A stretch of DNA of 64,000 nucleotides, taken from NCBI RefSeq assembly GCF_963583255.1, contig NC_084805.1:12679375-12743374 (forward strand). Reading direction: 5' to 3'. How positions within the stretch are numbered: the first letter of the stretch is position 1; each line of letters opens with the position of its first letter. The notes under the pieces were generated by a model that saw nothing but the letters and a program-made list of their open reading frames with translations, had not been told where the DNA came from and searched no databases. Origin of the DNA: Pyrus communis (taxonomy: Eukaryota > Streptophyta > Magnoliopsida > Rosales > Rosaceae). Positions 20,973-31,500 of this stretch are shown here, piece by piece. The position numbers and the translations under genes are program-made.

Positions 20973-21731
20973 GAGCTCGTCCAAGAACAAAATGGTTCTT
21001 CCTCAAATTCCGATTCCGACGCTCACTCAGCTAAATCTTCTTCTTCAAAAGAACTTGTTTTAAGTCTTTTAGATAAAATAAGAATTCGAAAATGGTATTC
21101 TAAAGTTACGATAGTAATCGAAGATTTTCATTTAGAAACCATCGCTTTAATTGATTCAGGTGCAGATTTAAATTGCATTCAAGAAGGATTAATACCTACT
21201 AAATATTTTCACAAGTCTACGGAAACACTTAGCGCTGCAAATCAATCCCCGATGAAATTAAAATATGAAATTCCCAAAGCCCATGTTTGTCAACAAAATA
21301 TTTGTTTTAAAACTCCATTTGTTTTAATCAAAAATATTTCTGATCCAGTTATTTTGGGACTCCCTTTCATTGCATTAATTTATCCTTTCAAAGTTCATCA
21401 TAACTGCATTTCTACCAAGGTTTTTGGCCAAAAAATTACTTTTGAATTTTGCATGGAAACAGATCTTAAAAAGTTAAAACAACTTCAACAAAATAATGTT
21501 TCAAAAACCCTCAACCAGATTACTGCAAAATCCCAACAAATTGCATTTCTACAAGAAGAAATTATTCACAAAAGAATTGAAGAACAGTTGACGAACAAAT
21601 CTTTGTTAAATGCTATTCGTCAGTTTTCCGATAAGCTTACTAAAGAAATTTGTTCCGATCTTCCAAATGCTTTTTGGCACAAAAAACAGCATATTGTTAA
21701 ACTACCTTATATTAAAGATTTTATTGAATAA
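20973..21731 (+). pseudogene. Pararetrovirus aspartic protease region
   Basis: Continues in the same frame directly after the TAA at 20970. The catalytic triad DSG is at 21153-21161 (ALIDSGADLNCI context), and the flap and ILGLPF-type segment follow near 21350. The C-terminal part (21480-21731) is helical and leads to the RT; it ends at another in-frame TAA (21729-21731). The role in the family is polyprotein cleavage. Confidence 0.8.
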
Positions 21732-23039
21732 AAAATCCCCACGAAAGCACGACCGATTCAAATGAACCAAGAAGTTTTAGAGTTTTGTAAAACAGAAATT
21801 AATCAACTTTTGGAAAAAGGAATTATCCGTAAAAGCAAGTCTCCATGGTCTTGCCCTGCTTTTTATGTCCAGAAAAATGCAGAATTAGAATGCGGCGTTC
21901 CACGATTAGTTATTAACTACAAACCCTTGAATGATGTTTTAGAATGGATCCGATATCCAATTCCTAACAAAAGAGATTTGATAAAAAGACTTTCTCAAGC
22001 AACTGTTTTTTCCAAATTTGATATGAAATCAGGCTTTTGGCAAATCCAAATTCATGAATCTGATAAGTATAAAATTGCTTTTGTAACTCCTTTCGGACAC
22101 TATGAGTGGAATGTAATGCCATTCGGCTTGAAAAACGCACCAAGTGAATTTCAAAATATCATGAATGAGATTTTTAATCAATACAGCCATTTTTCGATTG
22201 TTTATATTGATGATGTATTAATTTTCTCAAAATCAATAGATGAGCATTGGAAGCATTTGCATGCATTTGTTAGGATCATTAGGTCTAATGGGTTAGTCGT
22301 CTCGGCATCTAAGATTAAGTTATTTCAAACTAAAGTTAGATTTTTAGGTTACCATATTTACAGGTCTACCATCCAACCAATTGATCGAGTCATCCAGTTT
22401 GCTGATAAATTTCCAGATCAAATTATTGATAAAACCCAGCTTCAAAGATTCCTTGGATCTCTCAATTATGTTTCAGAATTTTATCCTCATCTTCGTCAAC
22501 AATGTAAACCTTTGTTTGATCGTCTCAAGGAGAATCCTCCATCATGGTCTCAAAACCATACTTCCATTGTTAAACAGATAAAAAATCATGTCAAGACTTT
22601 ACCTTGCCTTGGCATTCCAACTCCCGACTCTCTCAAAATAGTTGAAACCGACACATCCGATATCGGTTATGGAGGTATCCTCAAACAGAAAACTTTTTCC
22701 GAATTTCCTGAACAAATTGTTCGTTTCCATTCAGGAATTTGGAATCCGGCTCAAAGTAACTATAGTACTATTAAAAAAGAGATTTTATCAATTGTATTAT
22801 GCATTAGCAAATTCCAAGATGATTTATTAAATCAAAAATTTTTAGTACGTGTTGATTGCAAATTTGCCAAACATGTTTTACAAAAAGATGTTCAAAATAT
22901 TGCATCAAAACAGATTTTTGCACGCTGGCAAGCCATATTAAGTATTTTTGATTTTGAAATTGAATACATTAAAGGCAGCCAGAATTGCATACCAGATTTT
23001 CTGACCAGAGAATTTTTGCAGGGGAAGAATGGGTACTAA
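21732..23039 (+). pseudogene. Pararetrovirus reverse transcriptase - RNase H (copy 2, full length)
   Basis: Same frame again; the first ATG is at 21762. RT fingers/palm motifs appear in order (KSPWSCPAFYV, PRLVINYKPLN, FSKFDMKSGFWQI, VMPFGLKNAP) and the catalytic YIDD at 22203-22214. RNase H follows with ETDTSDIGYGG at about 22647-22680 and its last conserved block before the natural TAA at 23037-23039. No integrase follows, which separates it from Ty3/gypsy. ORF2 starts 11 nt before the stop. The domain itself is undamaged; the break is the upstream stop codon. Confidence 0.85.
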
Positions 23040-24375
23040 TCCTACTCAGCAACGAAGGCTCCCAGCCACCCTTACCCAAACCCCAGCACCACTAAAACAA
23101 GAGTCTATTCCCGACTCTTCATCGGCCCTCGCCATTACAAACAGATTTACTCCCTTAGGATCAACAGTAGGAAATATCCGACCAAATTACCAAACGGCCT
23201 TAGCCACCCCTTATGATCTTTACTCATCAGTTCGTTCTCCAGCTCCCTCACAACCAAAAACACCTAGCTATGCTAAAACATCACCATATGTCCAGAACCC
23301 TCATTCTGAAAAGCTTTTTAGCATTCCTCTTCATATTGACAAAAACCAACCCCCATAGCGCATTGCCAAATTACTCCTTCCACCAAATTTTCATTTCTTA
23401 CCAACTGAATCATATAAAAGCCTAAAATATTACCAGGCTATCCTTTCAGAAACAGAAAGCATTGCTATTAAGCCAATTTACAGTACCACTCATCAAAACA
23501 AAATATTGTACCATTCTCTCCATATTGGAAAATTCCTTTCTGAACTCGAATGGGGAATTCCCCTTTATCACACAAAACCCCTCCATACTCAGCATGTTCT
23601 CATCCCGAATAACCACTACAATTATTATGATTACATCCAAGCATGGACCAACATTTTTCTTCATCAGACAGAAGATTTCAGCCATTCATGGTTCATAACT
23701 TTTGATAAGAATTTCAAACTTCGGTTTCTCGCCTGGTTTCCAGATTGGTGGGCTTCTCATGGCCCAAGTTCTTCCATCATTCCAGAAGACCTCCGTCATG
23801 TTCTCATCAACAATTTCCAGCCCAGATTTGATAGAAGTCGATTCGACAACAGAGTTACTATTTTCTCACTCCTCATGGCCAAGTACAAAATCCCTTGGAT
23901 TCTCAAATGGAACTTTGAAGTTGATACTGGTGGAATTTACAGAACCCGATGGGTAAAATGGTGGGACAAATTCAACCACCAAAAAATTATTGATTTTGTA
24001 AAAATGGAATTTCCTCAAGTTTCTCCTCAGGCACAGCCAATCAAGATTTCAGCTTCTTCATCACAGGCTTTGCCAGAAAATCAGCAATTTCCTGAATTAC
24101 CAAAAGCTCAGGAACCAGTTCAGTCCTTATCAGACATCAGTCCATCTTCCTCTCTCAAAGGAATTTCCAAGTCAGCCAAGTCCTCCAGCTTAAAGAAAGA
24201 AAAAACTACCCAACTGCTGGATATGGCTCAGCTGCTAATGGCGGAAGCAGCATTGCTGCAAAAGAAAAAAGGTTCAGACTCAGATTCAGATAATTCTGTT
24301 GCCTCGTCTCAGCTTCCCGCCAAATGGGCTGATCAAGCAGATTTTCAAGATTTCCAGGACCCATTTGATATCTGA
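23029..24375 (+). pseudogene. Pararetrovirus ORF2 protein, copy 2, with one nonsense mutation
   Basis: Second copy of the unknown-function ORF, 448 codons. A TAG at 23356-23358 stands where copy 1 has GAG, cutting the frame after 109 codons; the rest stays open from there to TGA at 24373-24375. Its true C-terminus (DFQDFQDPFDI) is kept, unlike in copy 1. Divergence from copy 1 is uneven: about 2 differences per 100 bases at the start, but near 12 in 92 around 23725-23816. Confidence 0.8.
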
Positions 24376-24459
24376 GACACAATATTTGCCCATGTGATTG
24401 TGTCAGCCCAACAACATCATCAGCAGTAGCTGCTTTCATCTCTTCCGCAAAAGACAAAG

Positions 24460-24565
24460 CATTATTCTTCAATAGTGAAAAACAAAAAGGTCACTATTCA
24501 CAATAGTGAAAACAAAAAGGTCACTATTCACAATAGTGAAAAACAAAAAATGTCACTATTCATTT
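24460..24565 (+). promoter_or_regulatory. Upstream repeat array of the viral promoter (three units of about 32 bp)
   Basis: TCACTATTCACAATAGTGAA recurs in tandem (about 24492, 24524 and a partial at 24554), separated by AACAAAAAGG. Each unit is an imperfect palindrome (TCACTATT / AATAGTGA). Position just upstream of the TATA box suggests an enhancer-like array; that role is inferred from the place it holds in other plant pararetroviruses. Confidence 0.6.
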
Positions 24566-24671
24566 AACTTTTGTAAAAGAATCAAAGCATCTTCACTATT
24601 CATTCACCCAGCTTTAGCAGACAGCGGGATTCCCGGATCAATTGGCCAAGTCTCATTCAGTCTCCTCGCTC

Positions 24672-24678
24672 TATATAA
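24672..24678 (+). promoter_or_regulatory. TATA box of the viral pregenomic RNA promoter
   Basis: CGCTCTATATAACGAGGATT (24667-24686) is a strong TATA element; a 25-35 bp spacing places the RNA start near 24705. The preceding 300 bp hold the repeat array and no ORF. Confidence 0.7.
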
Positions 24679-24874
24679 CGAGGATTCATCTTCAGAAGAA
24701 GAACATAAGTTTTTAACTTCAAAAGTTCAGTTCAATATAATTTCTCTGAGATTATTCAAACACTTGTAATACATATATATTATTCAGGATGCCTGCGAGC
24801 TCCATCTCTTTGTTTACTTGTTTCATCTGCCATTAGGCAATACCTGTTTGTTATCTGCATTGCAGTAAGTTTTC

Positions 24875-24880
24875 AATAAA
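24875..24880 (+). terminator. Viral polyadenylation signal AATAAA
   Basis: AATAAA lies about 200 bp downstream of the TATA box, the layout used by plant pararetroviruses to make terminally redundant pregenomic RNA. Functional use is inferred. Confidence 0.55.
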
Positions 24881-24944
24881 ACTTATTTTCCAAATATATT
24901 TGCATCATTACATTTAATTCATTATTTTGATATGCTACTCTATT

Positions 24945-25072
24945 TTTATATGTTTTATTTCTGCACTTTAAATTCTATGGACGGCTATGCCGCCTGCTGC
25001 TATTTTATGTTTTACTTCCGCACTCTATATTCTATGGCCGGCTTTGCCGCCTGTTGTTAGTTCCGCCCCATT
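24945..25072 (+). repeat. Tandem duplication in the viral leader (about 62 bp x 2)
   Basis: TTTATTTCTGCACTTTAAAT...GGACGGCTATGCCGCCTG is followed by TTTACTTCCGCACTCTATAT...GGCCGGCTTTGCCGCCTG. Each unit ends in a GC-rich short hairpin (GGCNNNGCC type). The virus sequence ends just after, at a GTGTG(TA)n tract. Confidence 0.6.
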
Positions 25073-25074
25073 TG

Positions 25075-25076
<2 letters not shown>

Positions 25077-25112
<36 letters not shown>
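25077..25112. repeat. (TG)n(TA)n tract at the right border of the virus
   Basis: GTGTGTG followed by about 15 TA units. It mirrors the TA run at 15737-15746 and the longer AT tract at 14625-14658. Confidence 0.7.
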
Positions 25113-25114
<2 letters not shown>

Positions 25115-25300
25115 CGATACTAACATGTAGGTACACAAATTCATTATAATATAGTTCGGTACAAACATTTTGGAACAATATTTAAGTGCAGTAATTCATT
25201 ATAATATATTCTGGTACAAACACTTAGGTGCAGATATTTCGGTACAAATAAGTCAATTTAACATATTTCGGTATAATCATTTCTATACATTATGTATTTA
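25113..25300. repeat. Decayed tandem repeat, unit about 45 bp
   Basis: Units share ATTCATTATAATATA and CGGTACAAACA (25138, 25194, 25250 and related). A single related unit lies left of the Mutator-like element at about 14570-14612, so the same host repeat flanks both ends of the MULE-plus-virus block. Confidence 0.5.
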
Positions 25301-25394
25301 CATTTTTTCCTTATGTGTCACTAATTTCTTTTAATGTTTTTCATTTAGGATTATTTATAATTGGAAGAACTAAAAGAGCATACTAATAAAATCA

Positions 25395-26945
25395 AAATTT
25401 TAATGAGTTTTTATACTTAATAGCCAAAACTTAACCCATCATTTCAAAAATGTCAATTTTTATAAAGAATTTCATATATAGCAAAAATGCCACTTGAATA
25501 GTCTCAAATGCCCTTTAAACATAAGTTTAATTACATAATCTTGTGGGTTGATGATCAAACTTGGTGATCCGTAAACTGGTGGATAGAGATTTATAAATGA
25601 ATTTATCAAATATAGCAAAAAATTAACCCTTAAATTCAAATATGTTAATTTTTACTCTCAAATATATTTGAAATCTCACTTAAATAGATACAAATACCCC
25701 TCAATTTATATGAATAGCTAGTTGTTAACTAAAAGACTTCCTGTGCTATAATCAAGTGTTGTTGACCCATGAAATTGAGGACTATGGTGGTGATTGATTC
25801 TGCTGGCAAATACGTCATTGAAAAATTGGTCAGATCATGCTTAGCTTGCACTAACAATATTCATAAACATGGACTTGTTAACAACAAATTGTCATCATCA
25901 CTATATGTGTTAAACTTCAAACTAAATTCTATGTCCTTGTAACAAGTTTATGAGAAGAAGATAGACCCACAATGTCTAGATATTAAGTTGTCACCATCTA
26001 CACTCACTGTCGTTTAGGGCTGCACAATTCTTCACTGTTTCATACTAGCAGGCGATGCTTTCACTCTCTTATGCACATGTCTCCACCATTTCTTACGTCT
26101 AGGGTTGTGCCATCATATTCTCTAATTTCTCATCTAATAGGGCTTTTGTTTTTTAGTTTTTTTGGTTTTTAACTTTCAGGGGTATTCGTGTCTATTTAAA
26201 TGATATTTTGGATATATTTGAAAGTTTTTATAAAAATTGACATATTAAGGACTAATTTTTTGCTATTTATGATAAATTCGATTTATAAACTGGTGAACCA
26301 CCGTGAATAGTTTGTAATAACATAAATCTAATTGTTTTGGGGAGAATGAAATTGGAATAGTAGGATCTATCATCCTAAAAAGTATGATGAAAACAGGGAA
26401 TGAAAAACCAGACGAATGAAACCAGAACTTCATCAAATTTACCAATCAATAGAAACTTGATCTCTTTCGATTTAACTACCCAGTTTTTGTTGGTCTGCAA
26501 AGTTATGCAGTTAATTAAATTCCTCCAACAATATCAATGGTAATGGTGAGACTCGTAAACAATTCCATATACCTTGACTAGAAAAATAATCCAAGGTTAA
26601 TGAAAATTAAGACAAGATGCCTTATAAAAGAATAAAACAAATCTTTCTTCTTGGAACAAATAGATTGTCATGATTGTTTAGTTATGCCTTCACCACAAAA
26701 TGTCGCAAGTTCTCAATTGCAACAAATAGGTTTTCCTGTTTGTTGGCTTCTGTTCTTGGTCTAAGGTTGACGAAAATGAAGAAAACATCCCATCTAAAAG
26801 GTAAATTGACATTAAGGTTTTGATTTTTAAAATTGAGGGTACTTCCCTCTATTCGTGTACGCTTTCTGCAAATATATATGAAATGATGGGATAAATTTTA
26901 GCTATTAATGATAAAAACTCTCCATTGAGTGTCAAAACTTCCATT
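25395..26945. mobile_element. Outer TIR element holding a related inner one
   Basis: The left end (AGTTTTTATACTTAATAGCC, AACTTAACCCATCATTTC near 25407-25447) recurs inverted near 26890-26935 (GAAATGATGGGATAAATTTT, AGCTATTAATGATAAAAACT). Non-coding. It encloses a second pair of arms, so two members of one TIR family appear nested. Borders approximate. Confidence 0.5.
25585..26290. mobile_element. Inner TIR element with long arms (about 110 bp)
   Basis: Left arm about 25585-25700 contains AGCAAAAAATTAACCCTTAA, CAAATATATTTGAAATCTCA and ACAAATACCCCTC. The right arm, 26180-26290, carries their complements GGGGTATTCGTGTCTATTTA, GGATATATTTGAAAGTTT and ACTAATTTTTTGCTAT. Long AT-rich arms and no transposase suggest a Mutator-type non-autonomous element; the class is inference. 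Confidence 0.55.
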
Positions 26946-27179
26946 ATTAAGGTTCAATCCATTTAGTATTAAGGTCTAGTAGTATTCCTATCAGTGGCGA
27001 AGCTAGGAATTGCCGAGGAGAGGGGCAAACTTAAAATGTTCAAAGTTAAAAAAAAAAAGGGGCAACAACCAAATTACAATTGTTGTTGGCAAGGTTTCAT
27101 GTTATGAAAACGTGCATAATAGATTATTGTCAATAAAAGCAAATACATGTATCTCAATGTAAACAATCATGCTATCATT

Positions 27180-27475
27180 TAACCATTGATCCCAACCGTA
27201 ATAAAACATCGATTGTTGCTAGCTTTTCTTGGAAATGATGTGGTCTTTAGGTTGACAATAATCATTTGAAGAGTGTCTACGAATTGCTTCGCGATAATTA
27301 GGTGGATAAGCAAGCATTTGACGTCTATGTTTAAGGTTTGCAGGAAGATTAGCCAATAATTCATCCAACTCAATAGCCTCACTTTGTTGTGAACTACTCG
27401 GAATATTTGAAGGAGGATTTTAAGCACTTTTTTTCTTTTCTTTTATAGTATTGTTGCATTACTTAACTGTATCAT
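27180..27475 (-). pseudogene. N-terminal remnant of a TTF-type zinc-finger hAT transposase
   Basis: On the minus strand a short start (MQQYYKRKEKK) is followed, after a frame change, by a stretch with ELDELLANLPANLKHRRQML, then YPPNYREAIRRHSSNDYCQP and HIISKK before a stop. This recalls the beginning of plant TTF-type hAT proteins (..YKRK.., ..RD.VRRHY...GPCQP..H.FP). Everything after that, including the catalytic core and dimerisation domain, is gone. Assignment rests on motif pattern plus the matching element ends. Confidence 0.55.
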
Positions 27476-28111
27476 GGAAAAAAAAAAAAACTCTTAGACT
27501 CTTAGACTATAGTGATATGACTAATAACTAATCAATCCAACAATTCAATTAATCAATACTAATAATCATACAAATTATTTAATAAACAAAAATTCAATTC
27601 AATTAATCAGTATGAATAATCGCATACATTATTCAATAATTCAATTAATCAATCAATAAAAAGAATTCATTTTTTACCCTAAACATAATTTCATTGCCAT
27701 CAATAATCATAGAATTCATATCAATAATCAATATCCATATTAATATATTATCATATTATTCTATACTAATTACAGAAAAAATTGTATTGAATAATTAATT
27801 AGGGTTTGAAATAATATATAAATTTAGAATATAAAAAATTTACATAAAATTGGGAAAGATGGCGTAACGGTGATTGAAATGGTAGCTAGGAATTGGGGGA
27901 TTTGTTGCGTTTGGTAAAGTGTGAGTGAGAGATGGGAAATTGAACGGGGTGATGGCTAATGGGGACCAGTGGTCCACACAATATTTTATTATTGTGTTTT
28001 AATGAAGCTGTAAAACTGTGTTATTTTAGTTAATAATTTTTTTATTTTTTTTATTTTTTATAAAAGCAAATCCTGCAGCGCGCAGAGTCGTTGCACATCA
28101 ACAAATGCCAA

Positions 28112-28116
28112 AAAGC
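28112..28116. repeat. Target-site duplication AAAGC, left of copia
   Basis: Identical to 33352-33356 on the other side of the element. Confidence 0.9.
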
Positions 28117-28312
28117 TGATAAAGTATAAAACTTGATGTATAAGATTGTTAGTTAAGACAGTTAGCCTTGTGGTTATAGGAGTGTCGATATCTCAACCTT
28201 GTATTACTTAGATATTTAAGAAATATAAACAAGATTCTTCTTCTGTCTCTAAGTTTTCTCTAAGTCTGCTGCATTGTTCTTCCTTGCTGTGTAAGATTCA
28301 TCTTGATTAACA
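28117..28312 (+). repeat. 5' LTR of the copia element
   Basis: 196 bp, starts TGATAAAGTATAAAACTTGA and ends TCTTGATTAACA. Lacks a segment of about 25 bp present in the 3' LTR after ...TGTACAAGAT. Confidence 0.9.
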
Positions 28313-28326
28313 TGGTATCAATCGCC
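28313..28326 (+). other. Primer-binding site of the copia element
   Basis: TGGTATCAATCGCC directly follows the 5' LTR; TGGTATCA is the complement of the 3' end of plant initiator tRNA-Met. Confidence 0.8.
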
Positions 28327-28565
28327 ATTGTTGCTTGCGCATAAGCTTCAATCTTGCTTCTTTGCTTCTGTTCAATTTGAAGGCATCTTCGCATTCATAA
28401 ATTTGTCTTTGGTATCTCCATTTCTCTTCGTCTTCTTGCAATTCTGATTTCTAGGGTTTCTTGGTTGGTCGTGTTCCTTCTTCGATCATCCTTTATGCTC
28501 CCTCGATTCTTGCATATCAGCTGTTTGCTATAATTCCTCACTGAGAATTTTTCTAAGTAATCTCC

Positions 28566-31500
28566 ATGGTGACTGCAACGCAACTTCAACTTGTGCAATC
28601 TCCAATCACTGCCTTAATCTCCACCATTTCGACCTCGGTGAATGTAAAATCGGATGACTCCAATTACTTTAATTGGCACTTTCAGCTACAACTTTTGTTG
28701 GAAAGCAATGGAATTATGGGGTTTGCTGATGGCTCGCACCCCTGTCCTGCTCAACATTTAGTTCCATCTGGTGAATTTGGTATACATTCTTTTTTTTTTT
28801 TGGGGAAACCTCGACGGTACAAGGGAAAATCTGGTATACACTCTGACCATAATACTTCTATTAAATCTGATGCATTTGTGGTTTGGAAAATGCATGATAG
28901 AGCTATAATGCAATTGGTCACTGCCACTTTGTCTCCTGTTGCTGTATCCTGTGCTATTGGTAGTAAGAGTTCTCATGATAGTTGGACTTGTTTGAAAGAA
29001 CAGTTCTCGACTGTGTGTAAGGCTAGTATTTTTCAAATGAAGTATAATCTTCAGACCACTAAGAAAGGTTCTGACTTTATGTCTCAGTATCTTCATAGAA
29101 TCAAAGAGGCTGAAGATTACTTAGCAACTATGGGGTTTTCTAGATGAAGATATTGTTATACTTGCTCTCAATGGTTTACTCCCTGAATACAACACCTTTT
29201 GATCTCAGTTGCTTGCTGAAGAGATCATAGTTGAAAACTCTACAACTGCACCATTTATTACTGCCATGGTTGCAAATAATGTCTTTCATCCTGGAAAGGG
29301 TCAATCTTCTAATCATGCACCTGGTCAGTCTCAATTCTTTTCTAATGGTTATAAGCAATTTAATGGGAACAAAAATAAAGGCAAGGGCAGGTTTAATCAA
29401 AGGGTTCGGTTCTATCCACTCAAACAGTCTACTCAAACACACGTGCTTCCTACACCAAATCTAGGAATACTTGGTCAATCACCAGTCCAGTATTTTGGTA
29501 CTCCAAGTGCACCATAGCTGCCTTCTTGCCAAATTTGCAATGCTGAATGACACACAACACCGTTGTGTCAATCTAAACCTCCTGATAGAGTTCCTTGTCA
29601 AATTTATGGCAAACATAATCACAATACATGGTACTATTTTTCCAATGATAAGGGTCCAAATTTTGTTGGCTCGACAGTTCTATCCTTCTCAATTGCATTC
29701 CTCCAACTTTGGTGCTCCAAGTTATAACGCTACATTTCAGTCATCACCAATGTAGTCTCAACATTTTCCTTCTCAGCAACAATCTTTACAGGCTATGCAT
29801 ACTGTGATGACTTAGTCCTCTTCAGCACCATCTACTTCTCATTCTAATCCTCAAGTGTGGCTCACTAACTTTGGGGCTACCAATCACATAACTGCTGATC
29901 TTAGCAATCTATCTTTGTCCTCTCCATATCCTACATTTAAAACCATTCAAATTGCCAATGGTGAAGGTTTGTTTGTGTTTCATATTGGTAGTACAGTTCT
30001 CAATATTCCCAAAATGAATTATGTGTATCCAATTAAGCTCAACTCTGTGCTATATGTTCCTAAGTTGACACAAAACTTGTTGTCTGTGCATCGAATTTGT
30101 TTAGATAATAATTGCTGGCTAATTTTTTATGCCTTCTGCTTCTGGATACAGGACAAGGCCATAGGGAGGATCATTTACAAAGGAATGTGTGGTAATGGAC
30201 TATATCTGATTCCTTGCCTTTCTGCAATCTTTCATGCATCAAAATCAGTACCATTTCAAACTAAAGCATTTTTTGGTCACCATATTCATTCTACCACTTA
30301 GCACAATAGACTAGTTCATCCATCCAATAACATTGTTTCTTTGATGGTAAGTCAAGCCAATATTCCCTTTCCAAAGTTTCATTACTTGTCATGTGCTTTA
30401 GTTGTTTGGAGGGTAAATTTTGTAAACTTCCATTTCCACTAGGTACCAATAAGTCTGTAAAACCATTTACTGTTGTGCATATTGATCTTTGGGGTCCAAC
30501 ACCTGTTTCAATTGATGGTTACAAATATTATATGAACTTTATTGATGAATGTACAAGACATTGTTGGCTTTTTCCATTAATGAATAAATCTGATGTCTTT
30601 GCTACTTTTGTTGCCTTTCATTCATTTGTTGTTACTTAGTTTGTAACTACTATTCAAACTTTACAAAGATATGGAGGGGGGGAGTATGTTAGTAAACCAT
30701 TTCAATCTTTTCTTTTAGCGAAAAGAATTACCCATCATGTTTCATATCCCTATACACCTGAGCAAAATGGCTTAGCTGAGAGAAAGCATACGCATATTAT
30801 TGAAACTACTGTGACACTTCTACAAATAGCTAGGTTGCTTGTATATTTTTGGTCCTATGCTTGTCAAACAACCATATACCTCATTAATAGAATGCCAACT
30901 CCAGTGCTAGAAAATAAATCTCCTTTTGAACTCTTGTTTAGGCATAGTCCTGTTATTTCACATCTCAGAACATTTGGATGTGCTTGTTATCCATTATTAA
31001 AGCCTTTTAATGCAACCAAATTACAAGCCAAAACTACTAAGTGCATTTTTCTGGGATATGCTACCAAATATAAAGGGAATTTTTGTTATGAGGTTTCAAA
31101 GCAACGAATTTATGTCTCTAGGCATGTAGTATTTGATGACATTCAATTCCCTTACACAGATTTGTTTGTACATAATAAATCAACATTTATACCTTCTGCA
31201 ACTCACAGTTCACAACTTCCATTGCTTGTGATTTCCACTAATAATGTTGTTTTGCCTATGCCTACCTCTCCTTCCACTTCATCTCAAGATTTTTTATTTG
31301 TCCCGGCTACTTCTCACATATCACTCTCTCCAATTACATCATCACCACTGTCATCTCAGTCCATTACTGGTTCTTCCACTTCTAATCCTCAAGTCCATGT
31401 GGCATTTGTCAATAGTCCTGATTCTACTCTAGAAGATCAATTTTGTCCTGAAACATTACCAATGGTGTTAGAGGTTCCACTACTCAATTTGCATCCTATG

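Larger units (their letters stand above)
15747..25080 (+). mobile_element. Endogenous caulimovirid (pararetrovirus), about 1.3 genome units, florendovirus-like
   Basis: Order on the plus strand: partial RNase H, ORF2, movement protein, capsid with zinc knuckle, aspartic protease, RT, RNase H, ORF2, intergenic promoter region. The segment 15747-17370 recurs at 22721-24344, so the insert is terminally redundant, as expected when a concatemer of a circular DNA genome integrates. No integrase and no LTRs. Both borders abut (TA)n tracts. MP plus RT without integrase defines Caulimoviridae; a second ORF of unknown function after RNase H recalls florendoviruses, which are known only as fossils in plant genomes. 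The placement to genus is inference. Three stop codons, one nonsense mutation in ORF2 copy 2 and loss of the first intergenic region make it a broken copy. Confidence 0.88.

Noticed and set aside
15747..25080. Ty3/gypsy element with LTRs as an explanation for the repeated ends
   Set aside because: No integrase, no TG...CA ends, no target duplication; the repeats contain coding sequence and the set includes a movement protein.
28313..28330. TGGTATCA as a viral primer site
   Set aside because: It directly follows the copia 5' LTR and belongs to that element.
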